A model generated the notes under the pieces. It was not told where the DNA came from. It saw only the letters and a list, made by a program, of their open reading frames with translations, and ran no database searches. A stretch of DNA of 64,000 bases from assembly GCF_003855095.1 (NCBI RefSeq), contig NZ_CP033972.1:5270001-5334000 (forward strand). The letters are read 5' to 3'. The DNA is from Gordonia insulae (GTDB taxonomy: Bacteria; Actinomycetota; Actinomycetes; Mycobacteriales; Mycobacteriaceae). This document shows, one piece after another, positions 52,638-62,915 of this stretch (positions are counted from its first letter, which is position 1; every line of letters begins with the position of its first letter). The translations under genes and the position numbers were made by a program.

Positions 52638-54601
52638 CCGGTCACCGCCGCCGGTCTCACCGGATGCCGCAGGACCCACCCGGCGACCGCCTCGGTGAGT
52701 CGTTGTTGGTTGTGCCGCTTGACGATCTCATGCCCCTCGTCGTTGAACAGCAGCAGCTCGGCGATGGCACCCCGGGCGCGCAACTCGTCGACCATCTGCT
52801 GGGATTCGCTCACCGGCACATTGGTGTCGTGGGCGCCGTGGATCACCAGCAGCGGTGCCCGCACGTCGGCGATGCGATGGATCGGGGACAGGTCGGCGAG
52901 CAGCTCCCGATCGGATTCGGGGTGGCCGTACTTGGTGTGGGCCGCCACCGCGATCCACGGCTCGGTGTTGCGGAAGAACGACTCCAGGTCGCTCATGCCG
53001 CAGATGGCGATGCCGGCCGCGAACATGTCCGGATGGAAGGTCAGGCACGCCAGCGTCAGATATCCGCCGTAGGACCGGCCCGAGCAGTAGATCGCATCCG
53101 GATCGGCGACACCCTGCGAGACGAGGAACTCGGCGCAGTCGGCGGCGTCGTCGATCCCGGCGTACCGTCCGTAGCGGTCGTCGGCATGGGAGAAGAGCCG
53201 TCCATATCCCGAGGACCCGCGGACATTGGGGGCGAAGACGGTGATCCCGGCGTCGACGAGTGGACCGAACAGGAAGTTGTAGTCGGGCCGGGTCTGTGCC
53301 TCCGGTCCGCCGTGGAAATAGAGCAGGGTGGGGCCGGGGCCGTCGCGGCGGGCGCGGAACAGCAGGCCGGACAACGGCATCCCGTCACGGGCGGAGAACT
53401 CGAGCAGCTCCGGATGCAAGCCGCTCGACGGCCCCTCGCCGGTGATCACGTCGTCGCGGACGGCGAGGACATCACCGGTCCCCGTGTTGATCAGGTGTAC
53501 GAGCGGCGAGTGCTGCGGACTCGACACCGTGACCGCGACGAGGCTGCCCGCCGCACTGATCGACAGGTCGGCGGCCACCGCCCCGGGTAGGGGGATCGGA
53601 TCGTGCAGAGTCTGGTCGGGGAGGGTGAGCACCTGTAATTCGCTGCGGCCGTTGATATTCCAGAGCATGGCCACGGTGGACTGGTCGTGACTCACGGCGA
53701 ACTCGTCGATGCCGGCGCCCGGCCGTTGTGCGAGCACCCGGAAGCGAACGCCGCCGGCCCCGACCTCGACGCCGAGCAGGCGGGGATACTTGGCGTCGAA
53801 ATCACTGATCACGATGGCCTGCACGCTGTCGAGGTCGCGCAGCGCATCCTGCGGCGGTCCGACGAACACCGATGACGGATGATCGAAGCCCTGATCCAGG
53901 ATGTACCCGTGGTCGGTCACGGCGCCGGGATCGTTGGGCAGCAGTGGTGTCATCACGATCTCGTCGGATGCCGCGTCGACGCGGCGGCGCAACAGCAGCA
54001 TGTCCCGGTAGCCCCGCGGGCCGACCCGGACGAGGGTGGCGCCCTTCCACGAGTCGACGAGGGCGCCGCCGACGCGGACGTCGAGGGTCGTGGTGGTGGA
54101 GGTGCCCGGGTGTACCCGGAGGGCGTGTGCGGTGCCATCGGGTTCGGTGGCGGTGATGAGGACCCAGTCGGTGTCCCAGCCGACGAGCGCGACCGTGCCG
54201 AACGACCGCCCGTCCGGGCGGGTGGCGCCGATGCGATGGGCGGTGTCGTCGTCGGCGTCGGTGGTGACCACCCAGACCTGGTGGTGCTCACCGCCACTCG
54301 GCGCGATCTCGACGGCCAGCCACCGGCTGTCGGTGGAATGGATGACCTTGCGTACCGGTCCGGTCGCCCGCAGCCGCACCCACCGCAGGTCGCCGACGCC
54401 GTCCTTGGACAGGGAGCGTTGGGCGGCACGGGGATACCCGGTGCCGTCGTCGATGATGTAGGCGAACGCGGAACCGTCGGGGGACACCGACGCGCCGTAG
54501 GTGTGCCAACCGCGTTCGTCGAAGCGCACGGGGTGGGCCGGTGCCGACGTGTCCCGTCCCGGGTCGCCGGGGCCGGGCGTGATCGTCCTGCTCACGCTCA
54601 C
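52634..54601 (-). CDS. S9 family prolyl-oligopeptidase-type peptidase
   Basis: A 655-residue serine peptidase with an N-terminal propeller-like region (about 25-390) and an alpha/beta-hydrolase C-terminal domain. The triad is visible: Ser in GRSYGGYL, Asp in HGAHDTNVP, His in NDEGHEI. HGGPEAQT marks the oxyanion site. The GTG start overlaps the amidotransferase stop (GTGA). No signal peptide, so a cytoplasmic enzyme for short peptides, possibly the product or an intermediate of this operon. Confidence 0.88.
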   Translation of the reverse strand: MSVSRTITPGPGDPGRDTSAPAHPVRFDERGWHTYGASVSPDGSAFAYIIDDGTGYPRAAQRSLSKDGVGDLRWVRLRATGPVRKVIHSTDSRWLAVEIAPSGGEHHQVWVVTTDADDDTAHRIGATRPDGRSFGTVALVGWDTDWVLITATEPDGTAHALRVHPGTSTTTTLDVRVGGALVDSWKGATLVRVGPRGYRDMLLLRRRVDAASDEIVMTPLLPNDPGAVTDHGYILDQGFDHPSSVFVGPPQDALRDLDSVQAIVISDFDAKYPRLLGVEVGAGGVRFRVLAQRPGAGIDEFAVSHDQSTVAMLWNINGRSELQVLTLPDQTLHDPIPLPGAVAADLSISAAGSLVAVTVSSPQHSPLVHLINTGTGDVLAVRDDVITGEGPSSGLHPELLEFSARDGMPLSGLLFRARRDGPGPTLLYFHGGPEAQTRPDYNFLFGPLVDAGITVFAPNVRGSSGYGRLFSHADDRYGRYAGIDDAADCAEFLVSQGVADPDAIYCSGRSYGGYLTLACLTFHPDMFAAGIAICGMSDLESFFRNTEPWIAVAAHTKYGHPESDRELLADLSPIHRIADVRAPLLVIHGAHDTNVPVSESQQMVDELRARGAIAELLLFNDEGHEIVKRHNQQRLTEAVAGWVLRHPVRPAAVTG

Positions 54602-56397
54602 GGTGCGGTGACCGCTTCCATGCTCTGTAGCCACATCTCGAGCATCGCGAGCTGCCACAGTTCGTTGGAGCCCAGGGTGGTGCGGGTGCCGTTGGGGTCG
54701 GCGAAGAGTCGATCCAGCGCCTCGGGCCGGTAGAGCCCACGGTCAACGGCGGTTCGCGAGCGCAGCGCGTCGTTCACGAGGTCGAGGACACCGCCCTCGA
54801 GGTGACGGATTCCGGGGACCGGGAAATAGCCCTTGGTGCGGTCGATGACCGCCGCCGGGAGCAGAGATCGGCTGGCCTCCTTGAGAACTCCCTTGCCGCG
54901 ATGGGCGAGTTTGAGATCCGGTGGGCAGGATGCGGCCAGTTCCACGAACTCGTGGTCGAGGAACGGCACCCGCGCCTCCAGTCCCCAGGCCATCGTCATC
55001 GTGTCGACGCGTTTGACCGGGTCGTCGACCAACATGACGGTGGTGTCCAGGCGTAGTGCCGCGTCGACGGCGGTCCGAGCGCCGGGCGCCGACTGATGCG
55101 CCAGGGCGAACTCCCAGCTGGGGTCGTAGTCGCGGTCGAGGTGGTAGGGCTCGCTGAGCAGCGCACCGATCGCGGCGTGACCGCGGTCGAAGAAGACCTC
55201 GGCATATGCCTTGGTGGTGTCCTCGCGGGGAGTGTGCTGCAACGGCGGATACCAGTCGTAGCCGCCGAGGATCTCGTCGGCGCCCTGCCCGGACTGGACG
55301 ACCTTGATGGACTTGCTGACCTCCTCGGACAAGAGATAGAAGGCCACGCAATCGTGACTGACCATCGGTTCGCTCATCGCCGCGATGGTGTCCGGGACCG
55401 CGGGCAGCAGCCGGTCGGTACCGATGTGGATCTTGTGGTGGTCGGTGCCGAAGGTGTCGGCGATCAAATCGGAATAGGCGTATTCGTCGCCGGATTCGCC
55501 ACCGGCCGAGTCGAATCCGATACTGAACGTCGCGAGGTCGGTCTGACCCTGTTCGGCCAGCAGGGCCACCACGAGGGAGGAGTCGATGCCGCCCGAGAGC
55601 AGGACCCCGACCGGGACGTCGGCCACCATACGGCGGCGTACCGAGGTGCGCAGTGAATCGAGCAACTCGTGCTGCCACCGTGCCTCGTCCCAGTCCTTGT
55701 GGTCGGATCTGGGCTCGAAAGCCGGCGTCCAGTAGCGCTTCTCGACGCTGCGGCCATCCGGGTTGATGGTCCGGACGGTGGCCGGCGGGAGTTTGCGGAT
55801 GCCGTTGTAGATCGTGTGCGGCGCGGGGACGACGGCGTGGAAGCTGAAGTAGTGGTGCAGCGCGACCCGGTCGATCGAGGTGTCCACGCCGCCGGCGCGC
55901 AGCAGTGCCTGCAGCGACGACGCGAACCGCAGTCGACCCGGTGTCTCGGCGAGGTAGAGCGGTTTGATGCCGAGTCGGTCGCGCGCGAGGGTCACGACGC
56001 CGGTGTCGGTGTCGACGACGGCGAACGCGAACATACCGATGAGATGGTCGACGCAGTCGGGTCCCCAGGCGTGGAACGCCTTGAGGATCACCTCGCTGTC
56101 GGCGTGCGAGAAGAAGCGGTAGCCCTTCGCCTCGAGCTCCGTCCGCAACTCGCGGTGGTTGTAGATGCAGCCGTTGAACACCAGGGCGAGCGCGAGTTCC
56201 GGGTCGACCATCGGCTGTGCGCCGCGTTCGGAGAGGTCGATGATCTTCAGTCGGCGATGGCCCAGGGCCACCGAGCCCTTGGCGAAGATGCCGGAACCGT
56301 CGGGGCCGCGGCGGGACATCTCACACGTCATCGCATCGACGGCGGCGACATCCGGAGATGTTGCGTCGAAACGGATCTCACCACATATACCGCACAT
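54598..56397 (-). CDS. asparagine synthase-like amidotransferase (N-acetylglutaminylglutamine amidotransferase type)
   Basis: A 599-residue protein. Cys2 in MCGICGEIRF is the glutaminase nucleophile; SRRGPDGSG and LGHRRLKIIDLS complete domain 1. The synthase domain has the pyrophosphate loop VLLSGGIDSSLV and QSGQGADEILGGYDWY. It resembles the group that amidates N-acetylglutaminylglutamine to make an osmolyte dipeptide, more than AsnB of asparagine synthesis. The partner acetyltransferase/ATP-grasp of that pathway is not here; the fused ligase 6 bases upstream takes its place. Confidence 0.85.
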   Translation of the reverse strand: MCGICGEIRFDATSPDVAAVDAMTCEMSRRGPDGSGIFAKGSVALGHRRLKIIDLSERGAQPMVDPELALALVFNGCIYNHRELRTELEAKGYRFFSHADSEVILKAFHAWGPDCVDHLIGMFAFAVVDTDTGVVTLARDRLGIKPLYLAETPGRLRFASSLQALLRAGGVDTSIDRVALHHYFSFHAVVPAPHTIYNGIRKLPPATVRTINPDGRSVEKRYWTPAFEPRSDHKDWDEARWQHELLDSLRTSVRRRMVADVPVGVLLSGGIDSSLVVALLAEQGQTDLATFSIGFDSAGGESGDEYAYSDLIADTFGTDHHKIHIGTDRLLPAVPDTIAAMSEPMVSHDCVAFYLLSEEVSKSIKVVQSGQGADEILGGYDWYPPLQHTPREDTTKAYAEVFFDRGHAAIGALLSEPYHLDRDYDPSWEFALAHQSAPGARTAVDAALRLDTTVMLVDDPVKRVDTMTMAWGLEARVPFLDHEFVELAASCPPDLKLAHRGKGVLKEASRSLLPAAVIDRTKGYFPVPGIRHLEGGVLDLVNDALRSRTAVDRGLYRPEALDRLFADPNGTRTTLGSNELWQLAMLEMWLQSMEAVTAP

Positions 56398-56403
56398 GTC
56401 GGA

Positions 56404-58175
56404 TCAGCCCTCTCGTGGTTCCGGTGCGACACCCGCATGGCCCGCGCCCTGGATCCAGGTGTCCTTGCCCCCGCCGCCGCGCGAGGAGTTGACGATCAGA
56501 CTGCCCGCCGGCGCCACCCGGGTCAACGCGGCGGGCGCGACGAGCGCATCGATCTGATCGCCGGTGTCGCGCAGATGGACGAACGCCCGGAGGTCGACGT
56601 GGTGGGCGTAGAAGCCGTTGCCGTCGAACGTCGGATGCGTGGACAGGGCGACCACCTCCTGGGCGATGAAGCGCTCGGGCTGGGTCAGCAGGTCGACACG
56701 GCGCTGTGCGAGCTCTTCGTCGCTGCATTCGGGTCCGATCGTGATCCCCGACCCGCCGAGTCCGTCGATCGGTTTGACGACGAGGCTCTCCAGATTCGCC
56801 AGGACGTGGTCGCGCTGGTGGCGCTCCGCGCACAGCCAGGTGGGCACCTGGTCCAGCAGCGGCTCCTCACCGAGGTAATAGCGGATCATCGCGGGCACGT
56901 AGTAATAGATGGCCTTGTCGTCACCGACCCCGTTGCCCAGCGCGTTCGCGATGGCGAAGCGACCTCGCCCGAGGCCGTCGAGGATGCCCGCGCGCAGGGG
57001 CTGCTCGTCGAAACCCTTCGAGGAGAGCAGCATGTCCTCGTCCATGCGCACGTAGGCCGTGTTGACGGGTACGCGGGTGGTGCCGTGATGGAAGTACACG
57101 CGCCCCACGTCGGGGCCGTCGGAGGTGTCCACCGAGATGTTCTCCGGCGTCGCGAGTCCGAGGCCCGCACCCTCGGCCAGCAGCTGGTGTTCGAACCAGG
57201 CCGAATCCTGCCAGCCGGAACTGAGCATGACGTCGATGCCGTCGGGGTGCGGGTCCGGAGGCCCGGCCGCGGCGATGGTCTCGCCGATCATCTTGGGGAC
57301 ACCGGCGATCGGCATCGTGCCGTCGGGCATGGGGATCTCGGGTAGGAACTGGGTCAGCAGAGCCCGGTTGGACATCGCGTACGCGATTCCCGACGGAACC
57401 CGCAGGTTGTCCTCGAGGACGACGAACTCGCCGGGCGTCGGGGAGACGAGGTCGGTGCCGCAGATGTGCGTGCGGACGCGTTGCCACGCGGGTACCCGTC
57501 CCGTGCGGCGGTAGCCCGGCGCGCGGTCGAGGGCCTCGGGCGGGAGTATGCCGTCGCGGATGGCGTGCTGCTCGCCGTAGACGTCGGCGATGAACGCGTT
57601 CAGCGCGAGTGCGCGTTGCGTCAGTCCTCGTCCGACCCGGAGCCAGTCGTCCGAGCCGATGTAACGGGGCATGACGTCGAGCGGGAAGAGTTGGGCGAGG
57701 GACTGTCCGGTGACGCGGAAGGTGACGCCGTCGATGCTCTGTTCACGTTCGATCTGGTACTGCCGTTTGCGCAGTTCGATGACCCCGAGCCCCGCTGCCG
57801 CGGTGAGGATCTCCGCGTAACCCGGTCGGGCGGACATCTCGGTGGTGACCGCCTCGTCGTAGGAGAGGAGTTCCGGCGACGTCACGGAAGGCACACCGGC
57901 TGGTGGTTCGACACGGTGATAGCCGTGCAACAAGCGGCCTTCGGGGTCGTCGGGCACCGTGAACGTGGTCAGCGTCCCCGCGGTCTCCGCGATCAAGCTG
58001 TCGACGACGGCGGTCAGGCGGCCGCGACGCCGCAGGGTACGGCGCTGCCGGGCCGACGAGCTGCCTTGCGCCAGGGTGACCTCGGCGAGTTCCTCGATGA
58101 GGTCGCGGTCGCCGGACTCCTCGAGTTCGGGACGGAGCGCGATGGTCAGATCGGTGACGACCTCGGCGGCCGGCC
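56404..58175 (-). CDS. circularly permuted type 2 ATP-grasp protein (C-terminal part of a ligase fusion)
   Basis: About 590 residues read in this frame. The first ~65 (EVVTDLTIALRPELEESGDRDL onward) are the missing C-terminus of the glutamate-cysteine-ligase-like domain encoded just upstream in another frame. The rest is a complete circularly permuted ATP-grasp unit: LLSYDEAV, IEREQSIDGVTF, ALNAFIADVYG, LEDNLRVPSGIAYA, VVKPIDGLGGSGI, FIAQEV and LIVNSSRGGGGKDTW. Related proteins form amide bonds. I take both pieces as one ~895-residue fused protein broken by a shift at the G run 58176-58180. If it is real, a GTG at 57957 could start the ATP-grasp part alone. Confidence 0.78.
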
Positions 58176-59090
58176 GGGGGTGGAACTGGCGACGTCGATC
58201 AGATCGCCCTCCAGACCGGACCGGGCGGCCTGCCAGATCGCGGCCCGATAGAGGGCGGGTGAGGTCGGTCGCGGTGGTTCGTCGAGATGCTTGGCCTCGC
58301 GCACCACGAGGGCCCGGAACAGCCCGGCGATCAACGCGATGGTGTCCACGGACGGGCAACTGTCGCAGACCCGCAACTCCAGCGTGCTGACCCGCGCCGA
58401 CGGCCGCACGTCGAAATAGACCATCCCCCGGTCGCTGATCACGCCACTGCTGATCAGTCGCTCGATCTCGGCGTCGTAGTCGGCGGCGGTGTGGACGTCG
58501 GGGAACGGCCCGGTGGTCGGCCAGCGCTGCCACACGAGAGTCCGCGCACTGGCATATCCGGTGTCGGTACCGTCGGCCCAGAAGGGCGAACTCGCCGACA
58601 GCGCGAGCAGCGTGGGCAGATGTTGTGTGATGCGCGAGGCGATCGTGACCGCCTCGTCGCGGCTCGCCACATCGACGTGCACCTGGGTGCCGCAGATGAG
58701 TTGCTCGCGGGCGAGCAGTTGGTAGTCGGCCAGCATCCGTCGGTATCGCGGTGTCTCGGTGACCCGCATCTCGGTCGGTACCGCCAGAGGTACGGACCCG
58801 GCGGCGACGACCCCGATGCCGAGCGCCGCGGCGGCGTCGACGAGGACCGAACGATTGGACCGCAGGTTGTCGCGCAGTTGGGTCAGCTGGGGATGCACGC
58901 CGCTGTTGGCCTCGATGACGCAGCGCTGTAGTTCTTCGACGTACGGCCCGTCCGTCGGAAGGATCTCGAGGAGTTCCGGGGCACGGGTGGTCAACCTCGA
59001 GGTACGCAGATCGACCAGGTGGAATTCTTCTTCGACCCCGACCCGGCGGACACCGCGGATTGGATCGTCGCGGAGGGGGCGGGGCGTCAT
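58146..59090 (-). CDS. YbdK-like carboxylate-amine ligase (GCS2), N-terminal part of a frameshifted fusion
   Basis: The reading frame from ATG 59090 gives ~300 residues of a glutamate-cysteine ligase type 2 domain: VGVEEEFHLVD, CVIEANSGVH, CGTQVHVDV, LLALSASSPFW and STLELRVCDSCPSVD. It loses homology at DLIDVASST and ends in a short spurious tail at 58146. The expected continuation lies in the frame of the next entry; one additional C in the coding-strand CCCCC run (58180-58176) gives SSTPRPAAEVVTDL and joins them. Members form gamma-glutamyl-type amides with ATP. Confidence 0.78.
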   Translation of the reverse strand: MTPRPLRDDPIRGVRRVGVEEEFHLVDLRTSRLTTRAPELLEILPTDGPYVEELQRCVIEANSGVHPQLTQLRDNLRSNRSVLVDAAAALGIGVVAAGSVPLAVPTEMRVTETPRYRRMLADYQLLAREQLICGTQVHVDVASRDEAVTIASRITQHLPTLLALSASSPFWADGTDTGYASARTLVWQRWPTTGPFPDVHTAADYDAEIERLISSGVISDRGMVYFDVRPSARVSTLELRVCDSCPSVDTIALIAGLFRALVVREAKHLDEPPRPTSPALYRAAIWQAARSGLEGDLIDVASSTPGRPPRSSPI

Positions 59091-59155
59091 CGTCCAAGCC
59101 TAGGAGCAACACCGCCCCGGGGCAGGACGAGCGAGCAGGCCGACGGGCGGCAACG

Positions 59156-59641
59156 CTAGCGCGGAGTCACCCAGGTGGTGATGTCACAGTGGACGACCTC
59201 GACACCGTTCTTGTCGAGCACCCGGACATCGACGACGACGTCGGTGCCGTCGACGATCTGATCGAAGTCGACCGGTTCGGCCAGCCGGGCCTCGGCGGTG
59301 AGTCGTGTCGTCGCCTTGGCCAGGTACTGCGTCTGCATGGCCTTGGGGATCCAGCGATGATCGGCCGGGGTGGTGGCCTCCATCAACATGCCCATCGCGG
59401 CCTCGGCGAGATTGCACGCGGCGATGGCGTGGAAGGTCCCGAGGTGGTTGTGCACGCCGAACCAATTGGGTCCGGAAACCCGGCAGAATCCCGGCCGCAT
59501 CTCCGTGACCACCGGTAGGACCGTGCCGAAGTACGGCACCCGCGCGACCATACCCAGGGAGAACAGGGCGTGCCCGACGACGTTGTCGGGCAATCTGCGG
59601 CGCAGGGCATAGGTGGGACTCGACGTCCGGATGTCGCTCAT
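59156..59641 (-). CDS. DUF4442 (hotdog-fold thioesterase-like) protein
   Basis: A 161-residue protein of the DUF4442 family. GHALFSLGMVARVPYFGTVLP, NWFGVHNHLGTFHAIAACNLAEAAMG and the final VEVVHCDITTWV are its landmarks; the fold is the same as acyl-CoA thioesterases, with HNHLG as the likely active area. Reaction not proven. Start ATG at 59641; a CTTAC-N6-GTAAG palindrome lies 11 bases upstream. Confidence 0.8.
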   Translation of the reverse strand: MSDIRTSSPTYALRRRLPDNVVGHALFSLGMVARVPYFGTVLPVVTEMRPGFCRVSGPNWFGVHNHLGTFHAIAACNLAEAAMGMLMEATTPADHRWIPKAMQTQYLAKATTRLTAEARLAEPVDFDQIVDGTDVVVDVRVLDKNGVEVVHCDITTWVTPR

Positions 59642-59651
59642 GGGCCCAGAT

Positions 59652-59667
59652 CTTACTACTCGGTAAG
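59652..59667. promoter_or_regulatory. candidate operator before the DUF4442 gene
   Basis: CTTACTACTCGGTAAG is an inverted repeat with 5-bp arms and a 6-base centre, directly before the DUF4442 start. The shape is like TetR-family operators in lipid genes of mycobacteria. The regulator is not identified. Confidence 0.4.
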
Positions 59668-59709
59668 TTGGTGGGTTCTCCGAGCCGCGCAGGTCCCGGC
59701 CGCCCGGAT

Positions 59710-59739
59710 TTGAATAGTGACCCCGACCTGGTGCATACT
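59710..59739 (+). promoter_or_regulatory. candidate promoter of the S10 operon
   Basis: TTGAAT (59710-59715), 18-base spacer, CATACT (59734-59739). It is the best promoter match in the 428-base gap before rpsJ and would give a leader of about 325 bases. The rest of the gap (59740-60069) contains no supported gene; the GAAGAGGA ribosome site of rpsJ lies at its end. Confidence 0.45.
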
Positions 59740-60069
59740 TGTCGGGTTGCCTTGAGCGGCGGACGCGGGTTTCTTTGCGGCCTCCATCAGGTGAATGACT
59801 CCCAGGCCCCGGATTTCCGGGACCGGGCGTGTAACGCGTGCCCTGATTCAGTGGTACGGCCACGACACGCCCGACCGCGGGTGCCGGAGCACAACCGGTT
59901 CGTCCACAGTGGCGAACTTACGTACAACGATAGATGAACAGCGTCGATCCCCGTATCTCACACGGGTGGTCATGTGCCCACCGGCAATCTGAGCCGGCCT
60001 TCCCCTCGCGGGATGAAACGGTCACGCGGTGTTTGTCTGTCGAGAACAACTGACGGAAGAGGACACAGC

Positions 60070-60375
60070 GTGGCGGGACAGAAGATCCGCATCAGGCTCA
60101 AGGCCTACGACCACGAGGCGATCGACGCTTCGGCGCGCAAGATCGTGGAAACCGTGACCCGTACCGGGGCACGCGTGGTCGGCCCGGTGCCGTTGCCCAC
60201 CGAGAAGAACGTGTATTGCGTCATCCGTTCGCCGCACAAGTACAAGGACAGCCGCGAACACTTCGAGATGCGCACACACAAGCGACTCATCGACATCCTC
60301 GACCCGACGCCGAAGACGGTGGATGCGCTGATGCGTATCGACCTGCCGGCCAGCGTCGACGTCAACATCCAGTAG
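60070..60375 (+). CDS. rpsJ: 30S ribosomal protein S10
   Basis: A 101-residue S10 starting [19 protein letters not shown], with [32 protein letters not shown], which is the loop-bearing core. S10 also serves in NusB/NusE antitermination. The GTG start has GAAGAGGA upstream and gives the usual protein length. First gene of the S10 operon; rplC follows after 19 bases. Confidence 0.98.
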   Translation: MAGQKIRIRLKAYDHEAIDASARKIVETVTRTGARVVGPVPLPTEKNVYCVIRSPHKYKDSREHFEMRTHKRLIDILDPTPKTVDALMRIDLPASVDVNIQ

Positions 60376-60394
60376 GCGGGGGGCGAGAGCAGAT

Positions 60395-61069
60395 ATGACT
60401 ACGCAGAGTGCGACCAGCAATCAAAGTGCCACACGGGGAATTCTGGGCACCAAGCTCGGCATGACCCAGGTCTTCGACGAGAACAACCGTGTCGTTCCGG
60501 TGACGGTGATCCAGGCCGGACCGAACGTCATCACCCAGCTCCGTACCGCGGACCGCGACGGCTACACCGCCGTCCAGCTCGCCTACGGCGCGATCGACCC
60601 CCGCAAGGTCACCAAGCCGGTGGCGGGTCAGTATGCCAAGGCCGGTGTCACGCCGCGCCGCCATCTCGCCGAGATCCGCGTCGCGGACGTCTCGGAGCTC
60701 GAGATCGGCCAGGAACTGACGGCGGAGATCTTCGCCGACGGCACCAAGGTCGACGTGACGGGTACCTCCAAGGGCCGCGGATTCGCCGGCGTCATGAAGC
60801 GCCACGGCTTCTCCGGTCTGGGTGCCAGCCACGGCGCACACCGTGTGCACCGCGCGCCCGGCTCGATCGGTGGCTGTGCCACCCCGGGTCGTGTGTTCAA
60901 GGGCATGCGGATGGCCGGCCGGATGGGCAATGACACCGTGACCACGCAGAACCTGACCGTGCACAAGGTCGACGCCGAGGCCGGTCTGCTGTTGATCAAG
61001 GGCGCGATCCCCGGCCGCAAGGGCGGCATCGTGGTGATCCGCGACGCAGTGAAGGGTGGTGCCAAATGA
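60395..61069 (+). CDS. rplC: 50S ribosomal protein L3
   Basis: A 224-residue L3. [14 protein letters not shown] is the N-terminal barrel start and the central extension [22 protein letters not shown] reaches the peptidyl transferase centre. The first ~13 residues (Ser/Thr/Gln-rich) are an extra seen in actinobacterial L3. Its stop overlaps the rplD ATG (ATGA). Confidence 0.98.
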   Translation: MTTQSATSNQSATRGILGTKLGMTQVFDENNRVVPVTVIQAGPNVITQLRTADRDGYTAVQLAYGAIDPRKVTKPVAGQYAKAGVTPRRHLAEIRVADVSELEIGQELTAEIFADGTKVDVTGTSKGRGFAGVMKRHGFSGLGASHGAHRVHRAPGSIGGCATPGRVFKGMRMAGRMGNDTVTTQNLTVHKVDAEAGLLLIKGAIPGRKGGIVVIRDAVKGGAK

Positions 61070-61722
61070 GCACCGAGACGACAACGAATCTGACGCTGGA
61101 CGTGAAGTCGGCCGACGGCAAGACCAACGGCACCGTTGATCTGCCCGCCGACCTGTTCGACGCGCCGGCCAACATCGCGCTGATGCACCAGGTCGTCGTG
61201 GCCCAGCAGGCCGCGGGACGCCAGGGCACCCACTCGACCAAGACCCGTGGTCAGGTCAGTGGTGGCGGCGCCAAGCCGTACCGGCAGAAGGGCACCGGTC
61301 GCGCCCGCCAGGGTTCGACCCGCGCACCACAGTTCGCCGGTGGTGGCGTCGTGCACGGCCCGCAGCCGCGCGACTACAGCCAGCGCACCCCCAAGAAGAT
61401 GAAGGCCGCCGCCCTGCGCGGGGCACTCTCGGACCGGGCGCGCAACGAGCGCATCCACGTGATCACCGAACTGGTTGCCGGGCAGGCCCCGTCGACCAAG
61501 TCGGCACGTCGGTTCCTCGAGGCGCTGAGCGATCGCCGCAAGTTCCTGGTGGTGCTCGGCCGTGAGGACGACGCCGCATGGAAGAGCGTCGCGAACCTGC
61601 AGAATGTTCTGCCGATCGCACCGGATCAGCTCAACACCTACGACGTCCTGGATGCGGACGAGGTGGTGTTCAGCGTCGAGACGCTCAACGCGTTCATCGA
61701 GCAGAACAAGAAGGAGGCCTAG
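61066..61722 (+). CDS. rplD: 50S ribosomal protein L4
   Basis: A 218-residue L4. The exit-tunnel loop [37 protein letters not shown] (in segments, about 60-100) is intact, including the residues where macrolide resistance can arise. ATGA overlap with rplC. L4 also regulates the S10 operon in some bacteria; whether it does so here cannot be seen. Confidence 0.98.
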   Translation: MSTETTTNLTLDVKSADGKTNGTVDLPADLFDAPANIALMHQVVVAQQAAGRQGTHSTKTRGQVSGGGAKPYRQKGTGRARQGSTRAPQFAGGGVVHGPQPRDYSQRTPKKMKAAALRGALSDRARNERIHVITELVAGQAPSTKSARRFLEALSDRRKFLVVLGREDDAAWKSVANLQNVLPIAPDQLNTYDVLDADEVVFSVETLNAFIEQNKKEA

Positions 61723-61724
61723 AT

Positions 61725-62030
61725 ATGGCTACGCAGGCTGACCCGCGTGACATCATCCTGGCGCCGGTGATCTCCGAGAAGTCCTACGGACTGATCGAGG
61801 ACAACGTGTACACCTTCCTGGTGCACCCGGACTCGAACAAGACCCAGATCAAGATCGCGGTCGAGAAGATCTTCGACGTCAAGGTCACCAGCGTCAACAC
61901 CGCAAATCGGCAGGGCAAGCGCAAGCGCACCCGCTTCGGCTACGGCAAGCGCAAGGACACCAAGCGCGCGATCGTGACGCTGGCCGACGGCAGCAAGCCC
62001 ATCGAGATCTTCGGAGGACCGGTCGGCTGA
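61725..62030 (+). CDS. rplW: 50S ribosomal protein L23
   Basis: A 101-residue L23 starting [23 protein letters not shown], with the RRNA-binding [23 protein letters not shown] region. L23 sits at the tunnel exit and docks trigger factor and SRP. AAGGAGG lies within the end of rplD, 7 bases before the ATG. Confidence 0.98.
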   Translation: MATQADPRDIILAPVISEKSYGLIEDNVYTFLVHPDSNKTQIKIAVEKIFDVKVTSVNTANRQGKRKRTRFGYGKRKDTKRAIVTLADGSKPIEIFGGPVG

Positions 62031-62060
62031 CCGGGACTCGGGAACTGAGGGACTAGAGAC

Positions 62061-62897
62061 ATGGCTATTCGTAAGTACAAGCCGACGACCCCGGGTCGTC
62101 GCGGCGCCAGCGGATCCGATTTCGCGGAGGTCACCCGTGACCATCCGGAGAAGTCGCTGGTTCGCCCGCTGCACGGACGTGGCGGCCGTAACGCCCACGG
62201 CCGCATCACCACTCGGCACAAGGGTGGCGGTCACAAGCGTGCCTACCGTCTGATCGACTTCCGTCGTAACGACAAGGACGGCATCAACGCCAAGGTCGCG
62301 CACATCGAGTACGACCCGAACCGCACTGCGCGGATCGCGTTGCTGCACTTCGTGGACGGCGAGAAGCGCTACATCATCGCGCCCAAGGGTCTGAACCAGG
62401 GTGACGTGGTGGAGAGCGGCGCGGGCGCCGACATCAAGCCGGGCAACAACCTGCCGCTGCGCAACATCCCGACCGGTACCCAGGTGCACGCCGTCGAGCT
62501 GCGCCCGGGTGGCGGGGCGAAGATGGCCCGCAGCGCCGGTGCCTCGATCCAGTTGCTGGGCAAGGAGGGTGCATACGCCACCCTGCGTATGCCCTCCGGC
62601 GAGATCCGTCGCGTCGATGTGCGCTGCCGCGCCACCGTCGGCGAGGTCGGCAATGCCGAGCAGTCGAACATCAACTGGGGCAAGGCCGGCCGTATGCGCT
62701 GGAAGGGCAAGCGCCCCACTGTCCGCGGTGTCGTCATGAACCCGGTCGACCACCCGCACGGTGGCGGCGAGGGCAAGACCTCGGGTGGTCGCCACCCGGT
62801 CAGCCCGTGGGGTCAGCCGGAAGGCCGTACCCGCAAGAACAAGGCGAGCGACAAGCTCATCGTCCGTCGCCGTCGTACCGGCAAGAACAAGCGATAA
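62061..62897 (+). CDS. rplB: 50S ribosomal protein L2
   Basis: A 278-residue L2. [29 protein letters not shown] and the C-terminal [14 protein letters not shown] with the conserved His involved in peptidyl transfer are present. Follows rplW after 30 bases; GAGGGA precedes the ATG. Confidence 0.98.
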   Translation: MAIRKYKPTTPGRRGASGSDFAEVTRDHPEKSLVRPLHGRGGRNAHGRITTRHKGGGHKRAYRLIDFRRNDKDGINAKVAHIEYDPNRTARIALLHFVDGEKRYIIAPKGLNQGDVVESGAGADIKPGNNLPLRNIPTGTQVHAVELRPGGGAKMARSAGASIQLLGKEGAYATLRMPSGEIRRVDVRCRATVGEVGNAEQSNINWGKAGRMRWKGKRPTVRGVVMNPVDHPHGGGEGKTSGGRHPVSPWGQPEGRTRKNKASDKLIVRRRRTGKNKR

Positions 62898-62915
62898 GCA
62901 GGAGGGAGTAAGAGA

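Noticed and set aside
59642..59863. N-terminal extension of the DUF4442 protein by 74 residues.
   Set aside because: The extension crosses the palindrome and the S10 promoter area, is Pro/Gly/Arg-rich without homology, and the family start fits the ATG at 59641.
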